A stretch of DNA of 64,000 bases from Planctomycetota bacterium (GTDB lineage: Bacteria > Planctomycetota > UBA1135 > GCA-002686595). Shown in pieces: positions 8,252-15,588 of the stretch. The stretch lies in NCBI GenBank assembly GCA_002862085.1, contig PKCK01000061.1:62001-126000 (forward strand). Direction: 5' to 3'. Positions within the stretch are counted from its first letter, which is position 1, and each line of letters begins with the position of its first letter. The notes below the pieces were generated by a model. The model was given only the letters and a program-made list of their open reading frames with translations, was not told the DNA's origin and did no database searches. The position numbers were made by a program, and so were the translations under genes.

Positions 8252-9761
8252 CGTTTCCTCCGCGGCCCTGCCCGCCCTCCCCGGCGGCTCCGGGCGTCGG
8301 GAGCTGGATCACGATCTCCACGTCCTGTCGCCTGAACACGCAGCTCCCGTCGGCCTCGCACACCGAGTAGAGGACGTACCCCTGGAGCCGCGCGCTCGCT
8401 GGCGGCGCTCCCGCGCCGACCGGCGGGACCAGGGGAACGGGTGGGGTGGAGACCTCCAGGTCCACGGAGAGGGGCGCCCTCTTCGCGCGATCGCCGTCCC
8501 CGTCGGGCGCCGGGAAACGCGCGCGACGAGCCTCGGAGGTCCAGCCCTCCGGGACCTCGAGCCAGAGCTCGGCGGGATCGGCGTCCGGTGTCCATCCCGC
8601 GTCCTCTCGCGGCCGGAGCGCCACGTGGATCCGCGACGCTCCGCGCGGCGCCCGGACGTTCGGACCCGCAGCGCCGGTGTGCAGGACGACGGCGGTCTCC
8701 ACCCGGACCAGAGCGCCCGCGTCCCGGGCCACCAGCCCGTCCGGATCGGGCTCGACCTCACCGGCCGTACCCCTCGGAACCGCCCGCGACCTCCCGGCGA
8801 CCTCGGCGCCGGAGAGCGGAACTCGCAGCGCCAGCGGCTCCTCGCCCCGCGCCGCGATCTCCCGCGCCGCGCCGTGCACCCAGTCGTAGAAGGGGTAGGG
8901 CTTGTCGAGGCGTGGTCCCCACTGCTGGATGCGCCGGCGCCAGACGTACTGGTCGGGACGCGCCGCCAGAGCCCGCTGCCAGAGGTCCGCAGCGCGCTGG
9001 AAGTCCCCCGGCCGGGGAGCAGGGCCGTCGTGGTCCATGCGCGCGGCCACACCCGCCCGGAAGAGTTCCTCGGGCGAGGACGCGCGATCCGTCGACGCAG
9101 CGGCGGCGTCGTCCGGACGGGGGCCGTAGGGCAGACCGAGCCGGCCTCGGAGTCGCTCGAGCTCCGCTGCGCCGGCGACGCCACCGCGCGACATGCGGAA
9201 CGCTCGCGGCGCGGCCCGGCCCGGGTCGTCCTCGAAGCGGCCGCCCAGGAACTCCTCGACGATCTGCTCCTGGAAGCGCCGCGGGTCGGGGCGCGTGAGC
9301 CGCACGATCCCGTGCTCGTCGACGGCGGTCAGGGCGGGGACCGCGTCGATGCCCGTGAGGTTGAACGGGTCCCAGAGGATCGGGAAGCCGAGCCCCTTCC
9401 AGCGGGCGAAGAGCGCACAACGGTCGGGATGCTGCTCCTGGGTGATACCGACGACCACCAGCTCGCCGCGCTCGACGAGCTCCTTCGTCAGGCCGTGCCA
9501 GACCGGCACGTGCGAACGGCAGCCTGCTCACCACGATGCGAACTGGATCAGGAGGACCCGCTCGCCCCGCAGCGCGGCGAGATCGAAGGACCCGCTGCCA
9601 TCGATGAGGGGGAGCTCGAGGTCGGGGATGCGCTCCCCCACCGTCGTCCAGGCCCCGGCCGCTGGAACGGGAACAGCCTGCGCCGGGCGGCCGTCGACCT
9701 GAGCAGGAGGCCCTTGGCCGAGCGCGACGAGCGCGACGGAGGAGAGGAGAGCGAGGCACAT
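8238..9761 (-). CDS. Thioredoxin-fold (TlpA-like) selenoprotein with UxxC motif
   Basis: Reading from the ATG at 9761 gives a Sec signal (MCLALLSSVALVALG), then a redoxin-like segment IPDLELPLIDGSGSFDLAALRGERVLLIQFASW. The next codon is UGA (9530-9528), and the same frame continues AGCRSHVPVWHGL for another 429 codons. The UGA occupies exactly the first Cys position of the thioredoxin WCxxC motif, giving W-U-A-G-C (Sec78, Cys81). VVGITQE and a WDPFNLTGIDAVPALTAVDEHG strand continue the thioredoxin fold. The downstream ~300 residues are of unknown fold and end with a GYVLYSVCEADGSCVFRRQDVEI segment. A SECIS-like hairpin follows the UGA. ATG 9761 is preferred over GTG 9806 because a TACGCT hexamer ends 7 nt before it. 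The product is 507 aa with Sec. A stop-truncated pseudogene is the alternative. Confidence 0.85.
9489..9526 (-). promoter_or_regulatory. Candidate bacterial SECIS element
   Basis: In the mRNA, immediately after the UGA, CAGGC (9526-9522) can pair with GCCUG (9493-9489), and inside it CGUGCC (9510-9505) pairs with GGCACG (9499-9494). The apical loop is GGUCU (9504-9500), and an 11-nt bulge lies on the 5' side. The loop starts 24 nt after the UGA, within the usual range for SelB-dependent insertion. GGUCU is the same apical sequence as in the E. coli fdhF element, as I recall it. Confidence 0.75.
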
Positions 9762-9768
9762 GGCGGGG

Positions 9769-9774
9769 AGCGTA
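9769..9774 (-). promoter_or_regulatory. TANNNT -10-like element (TACGCT), leaderless-type
   Basis: The hexamer TACGCT ends exactly 7 nt before the ATG of the selenoprotein at 9761. No Shine-Dalgarno lies between. This spacing is that of a leaderless transcript and decides the start over the upstream GTG at 9806. Confidence 0.55.
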
Positions 9775-9846
9775 AACACGGACCGGGCCGGACCGAACGC
9801 CTTCACGGGATCCCGAAGCGTCGGCCGCTCGTCGGCTCGAACGCGC

Positions 9847-9862
9847 GGGCGCCCGGGCGCCC
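9847..9862. repeat. 16-bp perfect GC palindrome
   Basis: A self-complementary 16-mer made of two gggcgccc units. It lies between the acylphosphatase stop and the selenoprotein start and may form a small hairpin or attenuate transcription between the two. It could also be chance in a GC-rich gap. Confidence 0.4.
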
Positions 9863-9901
9863 AGGCCAGCTCCCATCCGGAACCGTGGTGGGGACTCCGT
9901 C

Positions 9902-10189
9902 CTATCGGATTTCGAAGGACCGAACGCCTTCGGGCACCGCATCGAAGCGCTGGACGTCCTCCACGACCGCTCCCGACGGCCCTCGCCCCAGCCAGCCTTC
10001 GAGCTCCTCGAGCGCTCGCGCGCCGCCCTCCGCGTGGGCCTCGACCCGACCGTCATCCAGGTTGCGCACCCAGCCGACGAGGCCCAGCGCGCGGGCCTCG
10101 AGACGCATGTGCCAGCGGAATCCGACGCCCTGGACCCGCCCGTCGATCAGCCAGCGCCGCGCAGCCCGGACCCCGGGGATCTCACCCAC
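9902..10189 (-). CDS. acyP: Acylphosphatase
   Basis: The 95-aa protein has the size of acylphosphatases, which hydrolyse acyl phosphates in the cytosol. The anion-binding loop is visible as GRVQGVGFRWHM, with the catalytic arginine in GFR. The catalytic asparagine is in GWVRNLDDGRVEAHAEG. The C-terminal FEIR strand is typical. The gene overlaps the end of miaE by 8 bp and is third in the adenosyltransferase-miaE-acyP unit. Confidence 0.92.
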   Translation of the reverse strand: MGEIPGVRAARRWLIDGRVQGVGFRWHMRLEARALGLVGWVRNLDDGRVEAHAEGGARALEELEGWLGRGPSGAVVEDVQRFDAVPEGVRSFEIR

Positions 10190-10799
10190 GGGTCGGACTC
10201 GGCGCGGCGGCGCGGGGGAAGCCCGAGTGAACCGTCGGGCCCGGAGGGAGCTCGCGCATCACCTCGGCCTCGACGGCTCGGAGGGTGGCGATGCGCTCGT
10301 CAGCGCGCTCGCGACCGAAGATCCGCCGCGCGAACTTCGCGTACATCCCCTGGTGCGCCGCCTCGCTCGGGAGGAGCTCTGCGAAGAGCGCGCGCAGCCG
10401 CTCGTCCACCGCGTGGTTCGCGAGGAGGTGGAAGCGCTCGAGGCTGCGGGCCTCGATCAGGTGCGCGATGACGAGGCGGTCGAGCACGAGGCTCTTTCGC
10501 GTGACGGCGGAGCGGCGGTGGAGCTGTGACGCGTAGGGGTTCTCGGCCTGATCGCTGAGCGCGCCGCCCCGGGCCTCGAGCTCCGCGAGGACGATCTCGA
10601 AGTGCTCCATCTCCTCGATCACGACGCGCGAAAGCGCCCGCGCGAGCTCGCCGTGGCCCGGGTTCTTCGCGATCAGGGCGTGGGCCGAGGACGCAGCCTT
10701 CAGCTCGCAGTGCGCGTGGTCGTCGAGGAGCCGGCGAACGTCCGACTCGGCGACCGCGACCCAGTCCTCCGGCGTCTCGACGTCGAGGGGGAAGCTCAT
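10182..10799 (-). CDS. miaE: tRNA-(ms2io6A)-hydroxylase MiaE-like di-iron protein
   Basis: Starting at the ATG that overlaps the adenosyltransferase stop (TGATG), the product is 205 aa. It looks like a ferritin-like helical bundle with candidate iron-ligand motifs HAHCELKAASSA, VIEEMEHFEIVLAELE, IEARSLERFHLLA and SEAAHQGMYAKFA. The VLAELEARG segment and overall pattern match MiaE, which hydroxylates the isopentenyl side chain of ms2i6A37 in tRNA. MiaA/MiaB partners are not in the window. Translational coupling to the upstream gene is likely. Confidence 0.85.
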   Translation of the reverse strand: MSFPLDVETPEDWVAVAESDVRRLLDDHAHCELKAASSAHALIAKNPGHGELARALSRVVIEEMEHFEIVLAELEARGGALSDQAENPYASQLHRRSAVTRKSLVLDRLVIAHLIEARSLERFHLLANHAVDERLRALFAELLPSEAAHQGMYAKFARRIFGRERADERIATLRAVEAEVMRELPPGPTVHSGFPRAAAPSPTRG

Positions 10800-11380
10800 C
10801 AGCCGTTCTGGCCGGGAACCCAGAGCACGTCGCTCTTGCCACCCTCGTTGGCAGCGCGCGAGAGGACGAAGAGCAGATCGGACAGGCGGTTGAGATAACG
10901 CAGGACCTCGGGGTTCACGGCGCCCTCGTCCTCGAACTCCGCGAGCGCGGCCACCTCGCGCTCGGCGCGACGGCAGACCGTACGCGCCACGTGGAGATAG
11001 GACGCAGCCCTGGTTCCGCCGGGGAGCACGAAGGAGGAGAGTGGCTCGAGGTCGGCGTTGACCTCGTCGATCCAGCTCTCGATGCGCTCGGTGTAGGACT
11101 TGGAGATCCGCAGCTTCTCCCCGGCTTCGCCCGGCACGCAGAGGTCCGAACCGACGTCGAAGAGGTCGTTCTGGACCGCGCGCAGCCGGCGATACGTCTC
11201 GCTCTCCTCTTGCGACGGCTCGAATCCGTCCACGAGCGCGAGGCCGATGAAGCTGGAGAGCTCGTCGACGGTCCCGTAGGAGGTCACCCGCAGGTGATGC
11301 TTCGGGAGCGTCGATCCATCGCCGAGCTGCGTCGTGCCGTTGTCCCCGGTCTTCGTGTAGATCTTGCTGAGGTAGACCAT
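10799..11380 (-). CDS. PduO-type cob(I)alamin adenosyltransferase
   Basis: The 193-aa protein starts MVYLSKIYTKTGDNGTTQLGDG, the ATP-binding N-terminus of PduO/MMAB-type corrinoid adenosyltransferases, followed by SYGTVDELSSFIGLA. The second half has the conserved FVLPGGTRAASYLHVARTVCRRAER helix and RYLNRLSDLLFVLSR. It makes adenosylcobalamin from cob(I)alamin and ATP. Nothing else for cobalamin use is nearby, so its client enzyme is elsewhere. A TAGGAT hexamer ends 9 nt before the ATG. Confidence 0.92.
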   Translation of the reverse strand: MVYLSKIYTKTGDNGTTQLGDGSTLPKHHLRVTSYGTVDELSSFIGLALVDGFEPSQEESETYRRLRAVQNDLFDVGSDLCVPGEAGEKLRISKSYTERIESWIDEVNADLEPLSSFVLPGGTRAASYLHVARTVCRRAEREVAALAEFEDEGAVNPEVLRYLNRLSDLLFVLSRAANEGGKSDVLWVPGQNG

Positions 11381-11389
11381 CCGGCCGGA

Positions 11390-11395
11390 ATCCTA
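11390..11395 (-). promoter_or_regulatory. TANNNT -10-like element (TAGGAT)
   Basis: TAGGAT ends 9 nt before the adenosyltransferase ATG at 11380, consistent with a leaderless or very short leader transcript for the adenosyltransferase-miaE-acyP unit. Confidence 0.5.
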
Positions 11396-11463
11396 GTCCG
11401 CGCCACCGCGTGTGGCAGTGTCCAGCTCCGAGCTTCCGAGCGCAGGAGCGAAGACCGGGTCCC

Positions 11464-12291
11464 TCAGGGCTCTTCGCTCCCGGGAGCGTCATGGTCCGCG
11501 TCCACCTCCTGGGCGAGACGGCGCTGCAGCGCGTCCCTCCGCCGCGCCCCCTTCTCCTGGCCGCCCAGGCCGAAGTCCGCTGGCTCGCTGCTCGACCCCA
11601 GAGCGTTGAGGATCAGGTGCCAGGCCCGCGCGTCCCGGGGCTCCAGGGGCGTGCGCGTCATCATCCGGTCGATCATCGAGGTGACGTCCGCCGCCGCGGA
11701 CTCGGTGCGCGCCACCCCTCCCGCGAGCACCTCCTTCATCCGCGCCCTCAGGAAGGCGCGGCCCCGACCATCGACGCGCTTCGGCTCCGGCTCGTGCTCG
11801 TGGACCTTCGTCCCGGTGAACAGGCTGTAGAGAGCGACGACGACGGCCTGGGCGAGGTTGAGCGAGGTGTGCTCCGCGGCCGTCCGGAAGTGGACGAGCT
11901 CCTGAGCGAGGTCGCACTCCTCCTTGGTCAGCCCGGTCTCCTCGTTGCCGAAGATCAGCGCGAGGGTCTGTTCGTCGGAGTCGCCGATCGCCCGCAGGTC
12001 CGGCGCTCGCTCCCTCCAGTCGACGCGCCTCGTCTTCTTGCGCGTACGCCCGGTGAACGCGACCGCGTGGTGCGTTCCCTCGAGGGCCTCCTCGAGAGTG
12101 TCCACCACCCGGATCATGTCACGCGCCTCCTCGCCCCCGTGACTCATGAGCGCGAAGTCGGGGTGGATGAGCAGCGAGGGACGCGCCGGGCTCGTGATGA
12201 CGATCTCCGTCGCGCCGAAGTTGAGCGCGGCGCGGAGGACCGATCCCACGTTCCGCGGACCGCCGGGACGGCAGAGGACGACGCGCTTCAT
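11464..12291 (-). CDS. TrmH/SpoU-family RNA 2'-O-methyltransferase, TrmJ-like
   Basis: The 275-aa product has SPOUT-fold motifs: RPGGPRNVGSVLRAALNFGA at the N-terminus, LALIFGNEETGLTKEE mid-protein and HTSLNLAQAVVVALYSLF, the knot motif. The order, and a C-terminal helical extension containing the arginine-rich LEPRDARAW, point to TrmJ (2'-O-methylation of tRNA nucleotide 32) rather than the shorter TrmL. The SAM-binding knot is complete, so it should be active. It is third in a unit with the dehydratase and the sulfatase-like gene, 13 bp after the latter. Confidence 0.85.
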   Translation of the reverse strand: MKRVVLCRPGGPRNVGSVLRAALNFGATEIVITSPARPSLLIHPDFALMSHGGEEARDMIRVVDTLEEALEGTHHAVAFTGRTRKKTRRVDWRERAPDLRAIGDSDEQTLALIFGNEETGLTKEECDLAQELVHFRTAAEHTSLNLAQAVVVALYSLFTGTKVHEHEPEPKRVDGRGRAFLRARMKEVLAGGVARTESAAADVTSMIDRMMTRTPLEPRDARAWHLILNALGSSSEPADFGLGGQEKGARRRDALQRRLAQEVDADHDAPGSEEP

Positions 12292-12304
12292 GACCCGGTG
12301 CGGC

Positions 12305-14503
12305 TCACTCGTGAGGGGGAAGGGTGCGGACGAACTCGAGCGCGTCGAACTCCAGCGCGCTCGAGGCGCCGGGAACGGGCCCGAACCCGATCCGGCGGAC
12401 GCCGAGCACCCCCTCGGGGGCGCGGCCGTCCCGGTCGAAGAGGGCCTCGGTCAGATCCGTCATCACCCCGGACACCGCCGGCTGCCACGACGGGAGGAAG
12501 ACGTCGAAGGCGCCGGGGCCCGCGTAGCACACGCCGGCCGCGACGAACTCGGAGGGAGCGAGGAGGGCCCCGTCGATCGCGCAGGACACCGCGAAGCGCT
12601 CTCGCCCCGTCTTCTTGAGGAGCACGTCGAAGGGCAGCGCGCCGGCGAGGTGGACGAGGTCGCGGCGGCCTGCGACGTGGGTCACCTGCACGTTGCTGGC
12701 CGGGACCTCGAGGAGCTCCGAGGGATCTCGTGGCGGCCAGACGGTCACGAGGACCTCGCCTCGTGCCCCGTCGGGCAGACCTTCGCCGGTGAGCGTCAGG
12801 CTCCAGTCGAGCCCGGACGCACGCGTGATCCCGAGCCGGGGCGCTGCGCCACCCTCGGTCTCCACGAAAGCAGGCGCGTCCTCGGAGGGCAGGTAGAGCA
12901 CGGGCAGCTCCGAGGCGCGGCGCGCGCCGAGAGCGAGCGAGTGAGGCGTCAGATCACCTCCGCGAAGCGCGAGCCGCACGCCGGTGGTCCGTCTCGCGAG
13001 CGGGAGCCTGAGCCCTCCTCTCCCGGTCTCGTCCATGTCCGCGAGTCCTCCGCGGGTCGCCGGGGCCCTCCGGGCTCCGGGCCGGGGAACGCGCGCGCCG
13101 TCCGCGAGCTGCCAGCTCAGCTCGATCCCCTCGGGCACTCCGGTGACCTCGATGGCCGCAGGCGCGGAGAAGCCGGCGAGGAGCGGGGCGATCGCCTCCC
13201 GCTGCGCCTCGTCGAGCTCGACGACCACGCCGTCACGGAACGCCACGAGCTCGCCGTCGGCGTAGCGCTCGACGTGCAGGTCCAGCCCGCGCGCCGCGTG
13301 CAGGCTCCCGTCCAGCGCCGCCGTCAGGGCCGTCGCCCTCGCCCCGGGGAACCGCGCAGACGCCGCTTCGAAGGGCTCCTGCGCGGGCCAGCCCTCGACG
13401 AGGTGCTCGGTGCAGGCCATGGCGTAGTCCACGACCGAGGGCGCGTGCCGGTCCGGGTGGTCGGAGCCGGGCTCGAAGAGGACGCTGCTCCCTCCTTCGG
13501 GCATGCGCACCCACAGCGGCACCTCGACCGACGCGGGCGCGAGACCGGGCCCGGCGGTGGCGTCTCGATCGGCCCTCCCGCGGAGCCCGCCGAGGAGCAC
13601 GGCCGTACGACCGGCGCGCCCGCTGCGGTCGAGCGCGCCGAGCACCTCCGCGACCGCGGAGTCGATCGATGCGATGCGCAGCTCGGCCAGCGCGCTCTCC
13701 CAGGCGGACGCCAGACGGCCGCCGCGCGCCCTCGCGAAGAGCTTCGCGAACTCGCTCAGGCCGCCGCCCTCGTCGCTTCGCAGCTCCTCGAGCGCGGCCG
13801 CGACGCGCGAGTTCTCGGCCGCGAGGGGCGCCATCCAGCGCTCGACGATCTCGCGCGCCGCCGGATGGTCCAGGGGAGCGCGCCGGGCGAGGCCGTCGGA
13901 GAACGCGAGCAGCACGAAGAGGCGCTCCGTTCCCGCGAAGGCTGTCTCCAGCGCGGGGAGGATCGAGGCGACGACGTCGGACGCGGCTCGCTCGGGCGCC
14001 CCCACCTGGGGCGCCTCGTAGGAGTCGAAACCCCTCGAGAAACCGCCGAGCCCGCGGGCGTGACGGGGCGACGGGAGGGCCGCGATGGTCCGCCAGCCCG
14101 CCCGCTGGAGGACGTCGGGCAACGCGCGGACACGGGGATCGAGCCGCGCGCGGCCGAGGTGGCGGAGGGACAGGACCCCGTGATCGCGGGGATGCAGACC
14201 GGTCAGCGCCGACGCCAGGGAGGCGTTCCCCCCGGTGCTGACTGCGATCGCAGGGCCGTGGTCGATCGACGCCGCGCGAAGCGACGCGAGCGCCGGGTAG
14301 CGGGCGGCGAGATCGACGCCGGCGAGCTCGGCGGCGCGGACGCCGTCGAGCAGGATCATGAGGCAGGTGTCGACCTCCCCGGCGGGCTCGGTGAGCGCGC
14401 CGCCGCCGAAGGGCTCGGTGCTCGGAGCGGGCGGGCTGTCCCCCTCCTCCCCGCTGCAGGCCACGGAGAGCGCGAGGACGAGCGCGGCGGGGACGCTCCT
14501 CAT
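12305..14503 (-). CDS. Alkaline-phosphatase/sulfatase-fold lipoprotein without a formylglycine motif
   Basis: The 732-aa precursor has a lipoprotein signal (MRSVPAALVLALSVACSG). The N-terminal half follows the sulfatase/phosphodiesterase pattern: TCLMILLDGVRA with the metal-binding Asp, then STGGNASLASALTGLHPRDHGV, which matches the sulfatase activation region and its HG end. The expected C/S-x-P-x-R is absent; residues there read STGGN. It is therefore either a related phosphotransferase using a Ser/Thr nucleophile or an inactive homologue. The C-terminal ~350 residues are beta-rich and unrecognised. Its ATG overlaps the dehydratase stop by 4 bp (ATGA). Confidence 0.7.
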   Translation of the reverse strand: MRSVPAALVLALSVACSGEEGDSPPAPSTEPFGGGALTEPAGEVDTCLMILLDGVRAAELAGVDLAARYPALASLRAASIDHGPAIAVSTGGNASLASALTGLHPRDHGVLSLRHLGRARLDPRVRALPDVLQRAGWRTIAALPSPRHARGLGGFSRGFDSYEAPQVGAPERAASDVVASILPALETAFAGTERLFVLLAFSDGLARRAPLDHPAAREIVERWMAPLAAENSRVAAALEELRSDEGGGLSEFAKLFARARGGRLASAWESALAELRIASIDSAVAEVLGALDRSGRAGRTAVLLGGLRGRADRDATAGPGLAPASVEVPLWVRMPEGGSSVLFEPGSDHPDRHAPSVVDYAMACTEHLVEGWPAQEPFEAASARFPGARATALTAALDGSLHAARGLDLHVERYADGELVAFRDGVVVELDEAQREAIAPLLAGFSAPAAIEVTGVPEGIELSWQLADGARVPRPGARRAPATRGGLADMDETGRGGLRLPLARRTTGVRLALRGGDLTPHSLALGARRASELPVLYLPSEDAPAFVETEGGAAPRLGITRASGLDWSLTLTGEGLPDGARGEVLVTVWPPRDPSELLEVPASNVQVTHVAGRRDLVHLAGALPFDVLLKKTGRERFAVSCAIDGALLAPSEFVAAGVCYAGPGAFDVFLPSWQPAVSGVMTDLTEALFDRDGRAPEGVLGVRRIGFGPVPGASSALEFDALEFVRTLPPHE

Positions 14504-15564
14504 GCGCGCTGCGCCTCCAGCTGCGCGGGGTCGGGGTTCCCGCCGGAGACGGTCACGACGACGCGGAGCGGTCGGTCCGGCGGTACGCCGTGGCCGCGCT
14601 TCGCGAGGATGCTGCGCACGAGCGGCGCGAACCCGATGTCCCGCGCGAGGGCGTAGGCCGCCGCGCCCGCCGGCTCGACGACCTGCCCTGCCCAGCCGCT
14701 CTCCTCGTCGTCGCGAACGAGCACGCGCTGGGCATCGAGGATGACCTCGTCCTCCAGAGGGACGACCGCGTCGAGGGCGGCGGCGTTGACGGTGATGTTG
14801 TGCTGGCCAGCGAAGAGGGTGTTGATGCCCTGGATCCCGCTGGTGACCTCGTCGAGGTGCACCGGTTCACCGGCGCCGAGCCCGCGGGTCATCTTGTCGG
14901 CGCCGACGGGCTCGGCGCCGAGGATCGCGACGCGGCCACCGAGGACCCGGCGCAGCGCCAGCGCCGAACCTGCGCTCAGCCCACCGCCGCCGACGCAGAG
15001 CACGACCGCGTCGAGCGCCGGAGCCTGCTCGGCGATCTCGACGCCCACCGTGCCTGCCCCCTCGATCGTGCTCGGCCGGTCGTAGGGGTGGACCCAGGTC
15101 TTTCCGCCGCCCTCGGGGGAGGCGAGCTCACCGGCGACGCGGTCCGCGTCCGCGCGTGTCGGCGTCAGGACGACCTCGGCCCCCTCCGCCCGGCAGGCCT
15201 CGATCTTGTTCGGGTAGGAGAACTCGGGCATGACGATGGTCGCGGCCACGCCGGCGCGCCCCGCGGCCCAGGCGAGGGCGCGGCCGTGGTTGCCCGAGCT
15301 CGAGGCGACGACGCCCCGCGCGCGCTCGTCCGCGGTCAGGAGAGCGACGTTGTTCAGGGCGCCCCGCGCCTTGAAGGAACCCGTCACCTGCGCGTTCTCC
15401 ATCTTGCCGAGGATCTCCAGACCCTCCGGAGAGGGCAGGGACTCGAGGGGAGTGACCCGGACGTGCTCGGCGATGCGCGCCCGCGCCGCGGCGCTGTCGA
15501 TCCCGAAGAAGGACGCCTCCCAGGGAGCTGCGGAAGGGTCGGCGAGGGTCTCGTTGAGCCACAT
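14500..15564 (-). CDS. PLP-dependent serine/threonine dehydratase-like protein (fold type II)
   Basis: The 354-aa protein carries LGKMENAQVTGSFKARGALNNV, where the lysine of SFKARGA is the PLP-binding residue. ASSSGNHGRALAWAA is the substrate loop and VVLCVGGGGLSAG the phosphate-binding glycine-rich loop. These are hallmarks of threonine/serine dehydratases and serine racemases; substrate cannot be told apart here. No C-terminal ACT domain is present, so it resembles the catabolic class. The start at 15564 is fixed by family fit and by a TAGACT hexamer ending 7 nt upstream. First gene of the unit running to trmJ. Confidence 0.88.
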   Translation of the reverse strand: MWLNETLADPSAAPWEASFFGIDSAAARARIAEHVRVTPLESLPSPEGLEILGKMENAQVTGSFKARGALNNVALLTADERARGVVASSSGNHGRALAWAAGRAGVAATIVMPEFSYPNKIEACRAEGAEVVLTPTRADADRVAGELASPEGGGKTWVHPYDRPSTIEGAGTVGVEIAEQAPALDAVVLCVGGGGLSAGSALALRRVLGGRVAILGAEPVGADKMTRGLGAGEPVHLDEVTSGIQGINTLFAGQHNITVNAAALDAVVPLEDEVILDAQRVLVRDDEESGWAGQVVEPAGAAAYALARDIGFAPLVRSILAKRGHGVPPDRPLRVVVTVSGGNPDPAQLEAQRA

Positions 15565-15571
15565 GCGTCGG

Positions 15572-15577
15572 AGTCTA
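15572..15577 (-). promoter_or_regulatory. TANNNT -10-like element (TAGACT), divergent promoter, left arm
   Basis: TAGACT reads on the minus strand and ends exactly 7 nt before the dehydratase ATG at 15564. It overlaps the opposed element of the dus gene by two bases. Confidence 0.55.
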
Positions 15578-15581
15578 ATGT
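15576..15581 (+). promoter_or_regulatory. TANNNT -10-like element (TAATGT), divergent promoter, right arm
   Basis: TAATGT ends exactly 7 nt before the ATG at 15589. A possible -35, TTGAGC at 15554-15559, lies 16 bp upstream, inside the first codons of the divergent gene. The whole divergent intergenic region is 24 bp. Confidence 0.55.
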
Positions 15582-15588
15582 CTGCGCG

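Noticed and set aside
9509-9806. Two separate genes: a 92-codon peptide (9806-9528) and a 423-codon GTG-started gene (9509-8238)
   Set aside because: They are in the same frame with only the UGA between them. The first ends just where a thioredoxin CxxC starts and the second lacks any promoter or signal. One UGA-read-through gene explains both better.
12146-14656. Long plus-strand open frame (836 codons) opposite the sulfatase-like gene
   Set aside because: GC-rich codon bias opens antisense frames; composition is Arg/Gly/Glu-rich without motif, signal or plausible start, while the minus strand has clear motifs.
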